A DNA stretch of 64,000 nucleotides from an uncultured beta proteobacterium (GTDB lineage: Bacteria > Pseudomonadota > Gammaproteobacteria > Burkholderiales > Burkholderiaceae): the NCBI GenBank assembly GCA_903826775.1, contig CAIKFU010000108.1, positions 1 to 64,000 on the forward strand. Direction: 5' to 3'. The translations under genes and the position numbers were made by a program. Positions within the stretch are counted from its first letter, which is position 1. Every line of letters starts with the position of its first letter. Shown one piece after another: positions 18,917-27,693 of this stretch. Below the pieces are notes generated by a model. The model made no database searches. It was not told the DNA's origin and saw only the letters and a program-made list of their open reading frames with translations.

Positions 18917-19906
18917 TTGGTCATGCAAAGAAAGTACCCAATGAAATGCCGTTCGCTGTTGATTGCAATAATTACCTATGTGGGATTGGGAGCGTTCGCG
19001 TTCGGGCAAAGTTTTCCCGATCGCCCGGTGAAATTGCTCGTTCCGTATGCGCCCGGCGGTAGTGCCGATATTGCAGCGCGTTTGATTTCGGATGACTGGG
19101 GCAAGGCGCTCGGACAATCCCTGATTGTCGAAAACCGCTCGGGGGCTGGAGGCAATGCCGGTGTGGACGCTGTCGCCAAATCCAAGCCCGATGGCTACAC
19201 GATTGGATTGCAAACCTTGTCCTTGGCGGTCAATCCTGCGCTGTATGCCAAGATGCCGTTTGATACCTTGAAGGATTTGGCGCCGATCGGGATGGTGGCC
19301 AGTTCGCAACACGTTCTCGTAATTAATCCCAAGGTTCCTGCGAAGGATTTGAAGGAGCTCATTGCGTTGGCAAAAAAAGAACCCGGTACATTGACTTATG
19401 GTTCAGCTGGTAATGGCAGCACACTGCACATCGCCGCGGAATTGTTCAAGGCGGATGCCGGGGTCGACATCCAGCATGTACCCTATCGTGGTGGCGGGCC
19501 GGCATTAACCGACACCGCAGGGGGTCAGGTGAGCATGAGCTTTCCGGTGGCGATCGCCGCGCAACAATTTGTTCAGGGCGGCATGCTCAGGGCGATTGGC
19601 GTGACGGGCAGCAAGCGGTCTTCATTGATGCCCAGCGTGCCAACGATTGCCGAAGCGGGCTTGCCTACCTACAATTTTGAAACTTGGTTCATCGTCTTTG
19701 CGCCCACCGGCACGCCAGTGCCAGTCATCGATAAGCTCAATGCCACGCTCAATACCGCATTGAACAACCCGACATTGAAAGCGCGGATGATCAAGGAGGG
19801 ATTCGATCCGATCCCATCGACTCCGTTAGCGGCCCGTCAGCAATTGGAACGGGAAATGCCGATCTGGAACAAGCTCATCAAAGAGCACGGCATCTCCGCC
19901 GATTAG
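18917..19906 (+). CDS. Bug-family TTT substrate-binding protein
   Basis: FPDRPVKLLVPYAPGGSADIAARLIS, IVENRSGAGGNAGVDAVAKSKPDGYT, HVPYRGGGPALTD. Confidence 0.93.
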   Translation: MVMQRKYPMKCRSLLIAIITYVGLGAFAFGQSFPDRPVKLLVPYAPGGSADIAARLISDDWGKALGQSLIVENRSGAGGNAGVDAVAKSKPDGYTIGLQTLSLAVNPALYAKMPFDTLKDLAPIGMVASSQHVLVINPKVPAKDLKELIALAKKEPGTLTYGSAGNGSTLHIAAELFKADAGVDIQHVPYRGGGPALTDTAGGQVSMSFPVAIAAQQFVQGGMLRAIGVTGSKRSSLMPSVPTIAEAGLPTYNFETWFIVFAPTGTPVPVIDKLNATLNTALNNPTLKARMIKEGFDPIPSTPLAARQQLEREMPIWNKLIKEHGISAD

Positions 19907-19976
19907 GCGAACGAAATCCATCTCGAATGCGAGATGCGCACTCGCTATGTGGTGGCGAATTGGATAATTTCAAGCC

Positions 19977-20004
19977 CTTGAAAATGGGCAGTTCATCCTT
20001 AAAT
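19977..20004 (+). promoter_or_regulatory. sigma32-like promoter CTTGAAA-N13-CCTTAAAT upstream of hsp20
   Basis: Matches the CTTGAAA / CCCCATNT consensus with 13-bp spacer, 66 bp upstream of the Hsp20 ORF. Confidence 0.65.
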
Positions 20005-20069
20005 AATGAATACTCAGACGCCTTCGGGGTTTGGGTATTCATTAACTTGCTTGAATTTAAGGAGAAACT

Positions 20070-20540
20070 ATGTCGTACCCATATGGCCGTAATTTATTGC
20101 TGAGCACAGTAGGGTTTGAAAACCTCATCGATGCGTTTGAACAACTCAACACCACGGAGAGCTCTGGCAAGCCGCAAAGCTATCCCCCATACAACATCCT
20201 CAAGATCAATGATCGTGACTACGCGATCGAGATTGCTGTAGCCGGTTTTCGATCCGATGAGATTGATATCACTGCCGAGGGCAATAAGCTCAATGTGATT
20301 GGCAAACTCAAGTCCGCGCAAGTTGGCGAATTCCTCCATAAGGGAATTGCGACCCGAGACTTTAGCCACCAATTCACGTTGTCTGAAACCGTTGTTGTGC
20401 GCTCGGCCGATATCGAGAATGGCTTGTTGATTATTAAATTGGAAAATGTCATTCCCGAGGAAAAACTGCCACGCAAGATTCTTATCGGTGGCGATTCCAA
20501 GCTCTTCGTTGAGGAGCAAAAAGAAGCACTCGCTGCTTAA
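20070..20540 (+). CDS. small heat shock protein Hsp20 (IbpA-like)
   Basis: YPPYNILKINDRDYAIEIAVAGFRSDEIDITAEGNKLNVIGKL ... LENGLLIIKLENVIPEEKLPRKI-type alpha-crystallin core. Confidence 0.95.
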   Translation: MSYPYGRNLLLSTVGFENLIDAFEQLNTTESSGKPQSYPPYNILKINDRDYAIEIAVAGFRSDEIDITAEGNKLNVIGKLKSAQVGEFLHKGIATRDFSHQFTLSETVVVRSADIENGLLIIKLENVIPEEKLPRKILIGGDSKLFVEEQKEALAA

Positions 20541-20554
20541 GTGGAGTGGTGATC

Positions 20555-20586
20555 AAACTGTCTAGGCATTCGCCTAGACAGTTTTT
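20555..20586 (+). terminator. rho-independent terminator after hsp20
   Basis: AAACTGTCTAGGC-ATTC-GCCTAGACAGTTTTT: perfect 13-bp stem, 4-nt loop, T-tract. Confidence 0.92.
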
Positions 20587-20600
20587 CATATTCCGCAAAA

Positions 20601-20650
20601 TTACCAAAAGTAGCGTAAAGCCCCTCGCTTCAGCCATGGGGAGTAGTCAG
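20601..20650 (+). repeat. 50-bp terminal-like repeat, inverted partner of 14149-14198 (IS200/IS605 right-end-like)
   Basis: TTACCAAAAGTAGCGTAAAGCCCCTCGCTTCAGCCATGGGGAGTAGTCAG. Confidence 0.85.
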
Positions 20651-20730
20651 TTCAAGGTTGCCAGATAGCCGAAGAGATCGATTCGTTCGGACTGATCGCT
20701 GATACCCCAAAAGGCCAATCGGTTTTTTAT
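20647..20730 (-). pseudogene. C-terminal remnant of a c-type cytochrome-like protein
   Basis: Minus-strand frame ...IKNRLAFWGISDQSERIDLFGYLATLN*, resembling the NKMAFxGIxDxxERxDLIAYLxTL C-terminal helix of class I cytochromes c; stop lies inside the 50-bp repeat. Confidence 0.5.
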
Positions 20731-22286
20731 GCTCCGATCCAGTTGACGCTTTTTTCGTTTTCCAGATTGAGCAGGCGGATGAAGGTTTCCTGTGTCTTCG
20801 CTTTGCCATCGTCGCTCGTGAGCATGAGAAATTTATCCCGCAGTTCGGCGTGCCCCATCGGTCGTTCGGGCGTTCCCAGGAAGGCGCTGATTTCTTCGGT
20901 AAAACTGCGGCCATCCTTTAGGCGCACTGTGACGATGGACGACATGTCCGAGCTGTTGCCAGGCGGTGGTAGTGCGCGCATCTGCACGCGTTTTGCCAGA
21001 CCCATGATATTGGAATCCTTGATCGCGGATTCGTCAAATGATCGTGGGTCGACTGGATTGCGATAAAACGCTAGCGCTACGCAAAACGGAATACTGTATT
21101 GGCCAATCAAAATATCCTTGGGCTGCGCTATGTTGTTGACCCTGACTGCACGATCGGTTGTTTGGATCTCGATTGATTCGATATCCTCGCCCTTTAGCTT
21201 GTTCTCGTCTTTAATCTTTAGGCTCGCTTCGACTGGAGTGTGTGCGGTGATGTGGCAGGCATAGCGTTTGATCATGACGGTTTTGGTAAGCCAGACGCTT
21301 CCCAATCCCAGGGTCAATTGGTTCAAATCGTAGTCCCTGCAAAAGACCTTGATGAAACCGAACTCGCCTTCGAGCGCGGTGGTCGGTCCGGTGAATCCTT
21401 GCGAAGCCAGATTGGCCGCCATGACGCCCGATTCAGCCGCGCGACCCAGGTGGAGTCGCTTCACCATGCCGCCGTTGCCGGCTTTGGCAAATTCCAAGAG
21501 ACCACTGGTGGTCGAAGCCGCGATGGCGATGGCCATTTGGGTTTGTTGTGCGCTCAGGTTTAGGATGCGCGAAGAGCCGACGGCGGCGCCAAACGGACCC
21601 GTGGTTCCGGGGGCATGAAAGCCGTGTACTTCCTGGCTATGTTGCGTGGCGCGGCCAACGCGAATCATGATTTCGGTGCCAGCGATAAACGCGGTCAGCA
21701 GATCTTTTCCGGAAACCGGTTTCGATTGGTTTTGCGCCGTTGCTAATGCGGCGGTCAATACCGTTGCACCGGGATGCGATCCGGAGTTCGGTTTGGTGAG
21801 GTTGTCCAATTCAAACGCGTGTGCAAATGCGCCATTGCAAAGTGCTGCATACGGTGCGCTCGTCAACGCATTTCGCATACCCATGATGCGGCTTTTGCCA
21901 CCACATTGGTTGGCCATCACATACTGAGCGATCATCTTGCTCCATGGCAATTGGGCACCGTAGATCTGTGTGGCGAGTGAATCGATGATGCTTGCCTTGG
22001 CGATCTGAACCACATCGACCGGGATGTCCTCAAAGCGCAGCTTGCTGGAAAATTCAGCAGCGGTTTGTGTTTGGCCTTCTGCCTTGCCGATTTGTCCGCC
22101 ACTGCTTTCAGCTGCTGCCGGTTGGGAAACCAGAGCGCCAGTACTGGCCAATAGCCAGGGAGCTGTGACAGCACCACCACTGCCTATTCCAGCAATGCCG
22201 GCCACCGTTTGCAAAAATCCCCTGCGCTTGTTCATCGGAAATACCTTCGGATATTTGTTAGAAAATTTGGTGATCAATCTTAACAA
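20727..22286 (-). CDS. MmgE/PrpD family protein with Tat-like leader (true start probably MNKRRGFLQ...)
   Basis: ASIIDSLATQIYGAQLPWSKMIAQYV, FAHAFELDNLTKPNSGSHPGATVLTAALA, HAPGTTGPFGAAVGSSRILNLSAQQTQMAIAIAAS. Confidence 0.9.
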   Translation of the reverse strand: MLRLITKFSNKYPKVFPMNKRRGFLQTVAGIAGIGSGGAVTAPWLLASTGALVSQPAAAESSGGQIGKAEGQTQTAAEFSSKLRFEDIPVDVVQIAKASIIDSLATQIYGAQLPWSKMIAQYVMANQCGGKSRIMGMRNALTSAPYAALCNGAFAHAFELDNLTKPNSGSHPGATVLTAALATAQNQSKPVSGKDLLTAFIAGTEIMIRVGRATQHSQEVHGFHAPGTTGPFGAAVGSSRILNLSAQQTQMAIAIAASTTSGLLEFAKAGNGGMVKRLHLGRAAESGVMAANLASQGFTGPTTALEGEFGFIKVFCRDYDLNQLTLGLGSVWLTKTVMIKRYACHITAHTPVEASLKIKDENKLKGEDIESIEIQTTDRAVRVNNIAQPKDILIGQYSIPFCVALAFYRNPVDPRSFDESAIKDSNIMGLAKRVQMRALPPPGNSSDMSSIVTVRLKDGRSFTEEISAFLGTPERPMGHAELRDKFLMLTSDDGKAKTQETFIRLLNLENEKSVNWIGA

Positions 22287-22403
22287 GGTTTGAGCTATTT
22301 ATTTTTTATCGTGTTGCAACATTCATTTCAGGTAAACAGCATTACCAATTCCATTTCGCGCTGGATTTTTTAATCAACGTCGTGCATTTTAAATATAGCA
22401 AGG

Positions 22404-24011
22404 TTATGTCTTCATTACCGACGCGATTCGTCGGGTGATTTTTGGTGGGCTTTCATCGATGTGAAAGCGCTGGCGTTCCTCCTGCATGACGAGATCGTCT
22501 GCTGTAAAGCGGTCAAAACGACGAAGGTAATCCGCCCAAGTTTCAAAAATAAAGTATTCCAAGAATTTGCCGGCGTGCTCAGCATCCTCGAACAGGCTCC
22601 AGGAAAGCGCGCCTTGCTTTAGACGGGATCGTCTGGTGCGCGTCATGAGTTTTTTGAATTCTTCGGTATGGCCTTTTTTAATGTGGTATTCGATCGAGAT
22701 CATGACCGGACCTTCGTCCAGGTCGATTTCGCGGGAAGGTTGTGGCCGCTCGATGGGGCAGACGGGCGTGAGGTCTTCCTCGAGGTGGCCTTCGACGTGG
22801 TGCTTGCGAATGGCTATTAACGACAGCACCCCAAATACGGCGCTGATGGAGATGCTGACCGTCACGTTGCTGCTCGAGGTGATTCTTCCCCACACGAATG
22901 CGCCCAGTGCACTGCCGCCCATGAGGCTCATCTGGTAGAAGGACATTCCGCGGGCGCGAATCCAATTGGGGAGTGAGAGTTGGGATACCGTGCTTAAGGT
23001 ATTTCCAACGCAAAACCAGGCCATGCCGCAAACGACCATGAGTGGCACCGCATACCAGACATTGGGAACCAGCACGACACCGACGGAACTGATCGATAAC
23101 AAAATGATGCCAACGTTCACCAGTTGGCTGGCACTCCAACGCTGGCGCAATTGCTGCAATTGAACGCCGACGATGATGGCTCCAAACCCCAGGCATGCGA
23201 GTAGCAGTGTAAAGATGTTGGCATCTCCACCGAAATGCGTTTTCGCGATGATGGGCAGCAAGGCCAGTAGGCTAGACGACTGCATGAAAAACAGAAACGA
23301 TCGAATCAGGATCGAGCGCATGGGTTTGGATTGGCGAATGTATTGCATCCCCACCCGCATCGCGCCAAAGAACCGCTCCCCGGGCAAGGCCGAAACATAG
23401 CTTTGGTTTTTCCAGCGCAGGACGATCCAGGTCGTGAACAGGGAGAGAACCATGTTCAACGCGAAGACAAATTCGGTGCCGATGCTTGCAATGATGAGGC
23501 CGGCAATCAGGGGCCCTACGATGCGGGAGATGTTCATGGCGATCGAATTCATGGCCAGAGCGGAAGTGAGCGAATCTCGCGGGATCAGTTCGGGCACGAT
23601 CGCCGCATAGACCGGCCAGCGCATCGCTAGGCCGATGCCGTTAATGAAGGTCAGCACCAGGAGGAAAATCGGATCGAGCAATTGGAAATAGGCAAACAGG
23701 AACAGCGTGGTGGCATTGAGAGCCAGCCACAGTTGCGTGAAAACAAAGTAATGCTTGCGATTGAGGATGTCCGCCAAGGCGCCGCTAGGCACCCCAAAAA
23801 GCAGTACCGGCAAATTGGATGCGGTTTGCACCAAAGCGATGAGCGTTGCCGAACTGGTCAGCGAGGTCATCGTCCAAGCCGCGGCGACATCGTGGGTGTA
23901 CATGCAGATATTGGCCACCAGCCAGGTAAACCAGAGTGCGCGAAAAACCGGAAATTTAAGGGGTTCTAGCCATACCGGAAATTTGGATGGGGGCAGCATG
24001 CGTGAACTCAT
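22404..24011 (-). CDS. MFS transporter with C-terminal cytosolic ABM-like domain
   Basis: 12-TM MFS-like N-terminal ~400 aa (FPVFRALWFTWLVANICMYTHDVAAAWTM) plus C-terminal ISIEYHIKKGHTEEFKKLMTRTRRSRLKQGALSWSLFEDAEHAGKFLEYFIFETWADYLRRFDRFT. Confidence 0.85.
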   Translation of the reverse strand: MSSRMLPPSKFPVWLEPLKFPVFRALWFTWLVANICMYTHDVAAAWTMTSLTSSATLIALVQTASNLPVLLFGVPSGALADILNRKHYFVFTQLWLALNATTLFLFAYFQLLDPIFLLVLTFINGIGLAMRWPVYAAIVPELIPRDSLTSALAMNSIAMNISRIVGPLIAGLIIASIGTEFVFALNMVLSLFTTWIVLRWKNQSYVSALPGERFFGAMRVGMQYIRQSKPMRSILIRSFLFFMQSSSLLALLPIIAKTHFGGDANIFTLLLACLGFGAIIVGVQLQQLRQRWSASQLVNVGIILLSISSVGVVLVPNVWYAVPLMVVCGMAWFCVGNTLSTVSQLSLPNWIRARGMSFYQMSLMGGSALGAFVWGRITSSSNVTVSISISAVFGVLSLIAIRKHHVEGHLEEDLTPVCPIERPQPSREIDLDEGPVMISIEYHIKKGHTEEFKKLMTRTRRSRLKQGALSWSLFEDAEHAGKFLEYFIFETWADYLRRFDRFTADDLVMQEERQRFHIDESPPKITRRIASVMKT

Positions 24012-24140
24012 GTCCCCATTATTACCTAGGAGGGTATTTTTGGCATTGCCTGGTCGGTACGGGGCTAGTGGATACTTGGGCTACACTACCCCTTAGTTGG
24101 TTTAGTTGTAAAACGTCATTAAAGTGAAAAGTCAGAGGTA

Positions 24141-24410
24141 ATGAAGAAAGAGAAGTTCATCCAGTTGCTGGTATCGGAAGGGTTTCCGGAGCCGATTGAG
24201 GTGGTTCGTGACAAAAACAGCGTCACCGGACCACACTCCCATGCGTTTGAGGCGAAGGCCTTTATTCTCGAAGGGCAGATCGACATCGTGATCAACAATC
24301 AACGATCAGTTTATCTGGCAGGCGATATATTTCATATACTTGCCAATCAAGTTCATTCCGAAAGCTATGGTTCAAAAGGGGTGAAGTATCTGGTGGGCAG
24401 GAAAGAGTAG
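24141..24410 (+). CDS. cupin-domain protein
   Basis: GPHSHAFEAKAFILEGQIDIVINNQRSVYLAGDIFHILANQVHSE. Confidence 0.85.
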   Translation: MKKEKFIQLLVSEGFPEPIEVVRDKNSVTGPHSHAFEAKAFILEGQIDIVINNQRSVYLAGDIFHILANQVHSESYGSKGVKYLVGRKE

Positions 24411-24518
24411 GTTTATTGAGTTAGATGAGATGCCGCAGGTAATTTGAGCGGTAATGCGCAAACGTTTATGACAAAGCACGCGAGGTGCAGGATTGGTTTT
24501 CATTTTTAGAATTTCGCT

Positions 24519-25859
24519 ATGAGATCAATTAAATACATCAAAACGATCATTCAGGACGAACTGGGTGCTGTTTTGGAGGAGATCAAGGAATCGAAGTTCA
24601 TTTTGCCCCTCGTATTAGTGGCGGTTCTCGCCCTGTTTTTTTATCTCAAGCCATTTCCCGATAGGCACATCATTTTTGCAACTTCATATGCCGAATCGGA
24701 CTGGCATCAGTTCGCTATCAGTGCAACTGAACGGCTAAAAGAAAATAGCGTAGACGTAAAGGTCTTGTCCACCGAAGGGGCGGTGAATAACGCAGAACTC
24801 TTGGATGATCCTGCGAGCGGTGTCAATGCGGCATTTACTTATGGCGCCGCCTTAAACGAAGATCAGGTTAAAGGAGTCTATTCCCTGGGAAGCGTAGGTT
24901 ATGAACCGATCTGGATTTTCTATAAAAAAAATCGCATTGGAAAGATTGATAATTTTCGCGATCTAGCGAAATACCGTGTTGGTTTGGGGCCAATCAAGAG
25001 CGGTTCGTACATATTGGCCAAGAAACTTTTTAAGACAAACCACATCGATATTGAAAACAACCCCCGCTTTAAGGCCGACACCTTTGTTAATACGCAGGCC
25101 AATTTCCTTAATGACAATCTCGATGTCTATATTTTGGTGTCCACTTATCTAGATCCAATCATCCAGAAATTGATTAAGGAACCGGGGGTTGCTCTGTTTA
25201 GCTTTAAGAATGCCGGCGCCTATGTTAAGAGGTTCAATTATTTCGATGTCATCGACTTACCAGCCGGCTCCATCGATATATACAACAACATTCCCAAAGA
25301 GGATATTTCCTTGATTGCCACCACCACCACCTTGGCGGTGCGCAGGGATATGCATCCGGATTTGCAGTTGGCATTACTGATGGCAACTAAGGATATCATT
25401 CGCAGTTCATCGCTTTTGTTTTTTGCCAAGCGCAATCAATTTCCTTCGTACGTAGACCCCTTGATTCCCATTAGCCCTGTAGCGCAACGCTTTTACGACT
25501 ACGGCCCGCCGCATTCTATACGCTATCTGCCGTACTGGATTGCCGGATTTATGGATCGCGCCTGGATATTGTTGTTGACGTTATTTGCCATCATCTTTCC
25601 TTTATCCAAGTTGAATCTGCACTTAAGGAAATTGCGTTATGCCGTAAAGGAGCGGCCCCATTACGAGGAATTGCTTGCAATGGAAAAGCGGCTGTGCAAA
25701 GAGGATCTAACGAAAGAGCAAAAACAGGCAATGCTTAAACGCTTGAACGAAATCAATGTCCACGCGATCGAAGACAGGGTGCCGGTAGGTGAGGAATTTG
25801 AGTATTTCGCTTTTTTGAATGCGGTGGACCTATTGCGCAATAAGCTTGAGCATCCCTAG
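24519..25859 (+). CDS. membrane-anchored TAXI family TRAP solute-binding protein
   Basis: N-terminal TM, IIFATSYAESDWHQFAISATERLKE, LAKYRVGLGPIKSGSYILAKKLF, second TM and cytosolic tail. Confidence 0.8.
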   Translation: MRSIKYIKTIIQDELGAVLEEIKESKFILPLVLVAVLALFFYLKPFPDRHIIFATSYAESDWHQFAISATERLKENSVDVKVLSTEGAVNNAELLDDPASGVNAAFTYGAALNEDQVKGVYSLGSVGYEPIWIFYKKNRIGKIDNFRDLAKYRVGLGPIKSGSYILAKKLFKTNHIDIENNPRFKADTFVNTQANFLNDNLDVYILVSTYLDPIIQKLIKEPGVALFSFKNAGAYVKRFNYFDVIDLPAGSIDIYNNIPKEDISLIATTTTLAVRRDMHPDLQLALLMATKDIIRSSSLLFFAKRNQFPSYVDPLIPISPVAQRFYDYGPPHSIRYLPYWIAGFMDRAWILLLTLFAIIFPLSKLNLHLRKLRYAVKERPHYEELLAMEKRLCKEDLTKEQKQAMLKRLNEINVHAIEDRVPVGEEFEYFAFLNAVDLLRNKLEHP

Positions 25860-26166
25860 GGTAAGTGTGATTCTTGACTGGGTTCAAGAATTTGCTTGGA
25901 AGGGTCATGCTTCTGCGGTTCACTAGGGTTTACCTAGATTTTCTTTTTTGGGGTTTTGGTCGAGCATGTTTGCAATCAATAACAAGGGTGGGCAATGCTA
26001 GATGCCGGTTGGGAAAGACATGGAAATCGCCGCGGTATTGGTTTGGTGTTTTGCGAATACATCCCGAGGTCGGAGCGTTAACAATACCCCTCATGATTTT
26101 GGAAAAATGGAGTAATCAAGTTGAAATTGAATAACCGGTTTTTGGCACCATCACCAAGTTACTGAC

Positions 26167-26523
26167 ATGACCCTAATCGAGATTATTGAGAGGGTAAGCG
26201 ATGGTATGGACGCACTCGGGGTGGCTGTAGTTGCGCTTGGGGTGCTGTGGGGTTTGGGTGGGTTTGTTTTTAGCTTGCATCGCTTGCCGAGCGATGTGGC
26301 CTATAAGGCATTTCGCAATCAAATTATCCGCGCCCTCTTGCTCGGATTGGAGATACTGGTTGCGGGGGACATCATTCGTACGGTTGCGGTCAGTCCAACC
26401 TTGATGAGCGTCTCAGTACTCGGCGCGATCGTCTTGATCCGTTGCTTTTTGAGTTGGTCCTTGACCCTGGAGATGGAGGGGCGTTGGCCGTGGCAGCCAG
26501 CGCAAAAGCCGAACTCGGATTAG
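26167..26523 (+). CDS. DUF1622 family membrane protein
   Basis: 118 aa with three hydrophobic segments; VAYKAFRNQIIRALLLGLEILVAGDIIRTVAVSPTLMSVSVLGAIVLIRCFLSWSLTLEMEGRWPW. Confidence 0.85.
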   Translation: MTLIEIIERVSDGMDALGVAVVALGVLWGLGGFVFSLHRLPSDVAYKAFRNQIIRALLLGLEILVAGDIIRTVAVSPTLMSVSVLGAIVLIRCFLSWSLTLEMEGRWPWQPAQKPNSD

Positions 26524-26527
26524 ATGC

Positions 26528-26560
26528 CCTAGATCGCATCCACTTCGCGATCTAGGTTTT
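26528..26560. terminator. hairpin terminator between convergent DUF1622 and thiM genes
   Basis: CCTAGATCGC-ATCCACTTC-GCGATCTAGG-TTTT: perfect 10-bp stem. Confidence 0.8.
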
Positions 26561-27389
26561 ATGCAATCAGTTTCATCTTCAGCAAGCTTAAAAATTGCTC
26601 CTTGCTCATGAGGTTGATGGCATCTAGGAGTTCGATCTGAAAGGTTCCGGATCCGGCACCTTTTTCCAGGGTTTGTTGTGCGGCTATTTCACCCGCAATT
26701 CCAAGGTAGGCCATGCAAGCAGCGGTTGCCCTGAACTGGTCGGGTTGGATGGCCGCAAAGGCCCCAATCATGGCGGTTGCCGAACACCCAACGCCGGTGA
26801 CTTTAGTCATCAGGGGATGGCCGTTCGATAGGCTGACATGTTTGCCTTGTGCATTCACGATGTGATCGGTTTCCCCAGAAACGCAAACCACCCCTTGAAT
26901 ATGACGCGCGAGTTTAAACGCCGCCTCGATTGCATCCGCACTTAAAGCTGTGCTGTCCGCACCTTTGCTGTCGACCGGCTGTCCGGCAACGCTCATGATT
27001 TCCGAAGCGTTACCGCGAACGATTTGGGGGGGTTTTTTTGCCAAGAGTTTTACAATCGATTCATCGCGATAGGACGTTGCTCCGGCGCCAACGGGATCGA
27101 GGATGATCGGGATGCCTTTTTCAGTGGCGCGCTTTTTGGCGAGAATCATGCTATCAATCCATACGGGCTCCAGAGTGCCGATATTTAATACCAGAGCCTG
27201 TGCAATACCGATCATCTCTTCAACTTCTTCATGTGCATGCGCCATGATGGGAGAAGCTCCCAGTGCCAGTAGGACATTGGCATTGAAGTTCATGACCACA
27301 AAGTTGGTGATGCTGTGAACGAGTGGAGCGCGCGAGCGCACTTCAATTACATCATCCCAAAGATCTTGTGCGGTAATTTTATTTTGCAT
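26559..27389 (-). CDS. thiM: hydroxyethylthiazole kinase
   Basis: APLVHSITNFVVMNFNANVLLALGASPIMAHAHEEVEEM, PIILDPVGAGATSYRDE, TKVTGVGCSATAMIGAF. Confidence 0.95.
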   Translation of the reverse strand: MQNKITAQDLWDDVIEVRSRAPLVHSITNFVVMNFNANVLLALGASPIMAHAHEEVEEMIGIAQALVLNIGTLEPVWIDSMILAKKRATEKGIPIILDPVGAGATSYRDESIVKLLAKKPPQIVRGNASEIMSVAGQPVDSKGADSTALSADAIEAAFKLARHIQGVVCVSGETDHIVNAQGKHVSLSNGHPLMTKVTGVGCSATAMIGAFAAIQPDQFRATAACMAYLGIAGEIAAQQTLEKGAGSGTFQIELLDAINLMSKEQFLSLLKMKLIA

Positions 27390-27693
27390 GGAGTATCCAG
27401 TAATCCGACATCCAACAATTTAGGCGGTAACCGCAGGGGTTGTGTTGTTTTAGATCAATATTAGGGGTTAAATTGCCTGTCGGTTGAGGTCGCAAAGGGT
27501 TGGTGCTGTGGAATGTTCAGTTCCCCAAAGGTGTTGGGTATGGTGTTGATTAGGATGACGGGAAAAACCCCGTACGCTTCCGAAGATCGCTGCAAAAGCG
27601 CTATCGGCCGCGTCCCTGCCGATAGCCTATGATGAATCCATATGCGGTAGGCAAAGCCAAAACCCGTTGACTATTTTTTTTGAGTAAGTTCGT

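Noticed and set aside
20630-20914. 94-aa minus-strand ORF overlapping the PrpD C-terminus
   Set aside because: Out-of-frame shadow of prpD; the cytochrome-like remnant is in a different frame
25874-26134. 86-aa ORF between the TAXI and DUF1622 genes
   Set aside because: No RBS, basic or low-complexity composition, no recognisable domain
27390-27660. TPP riboswitch upstream of thiM
   Set aside because: No CTGAGA...ACCCTTTGAACCTGATCTGG-like core found in the leader on the coding strand
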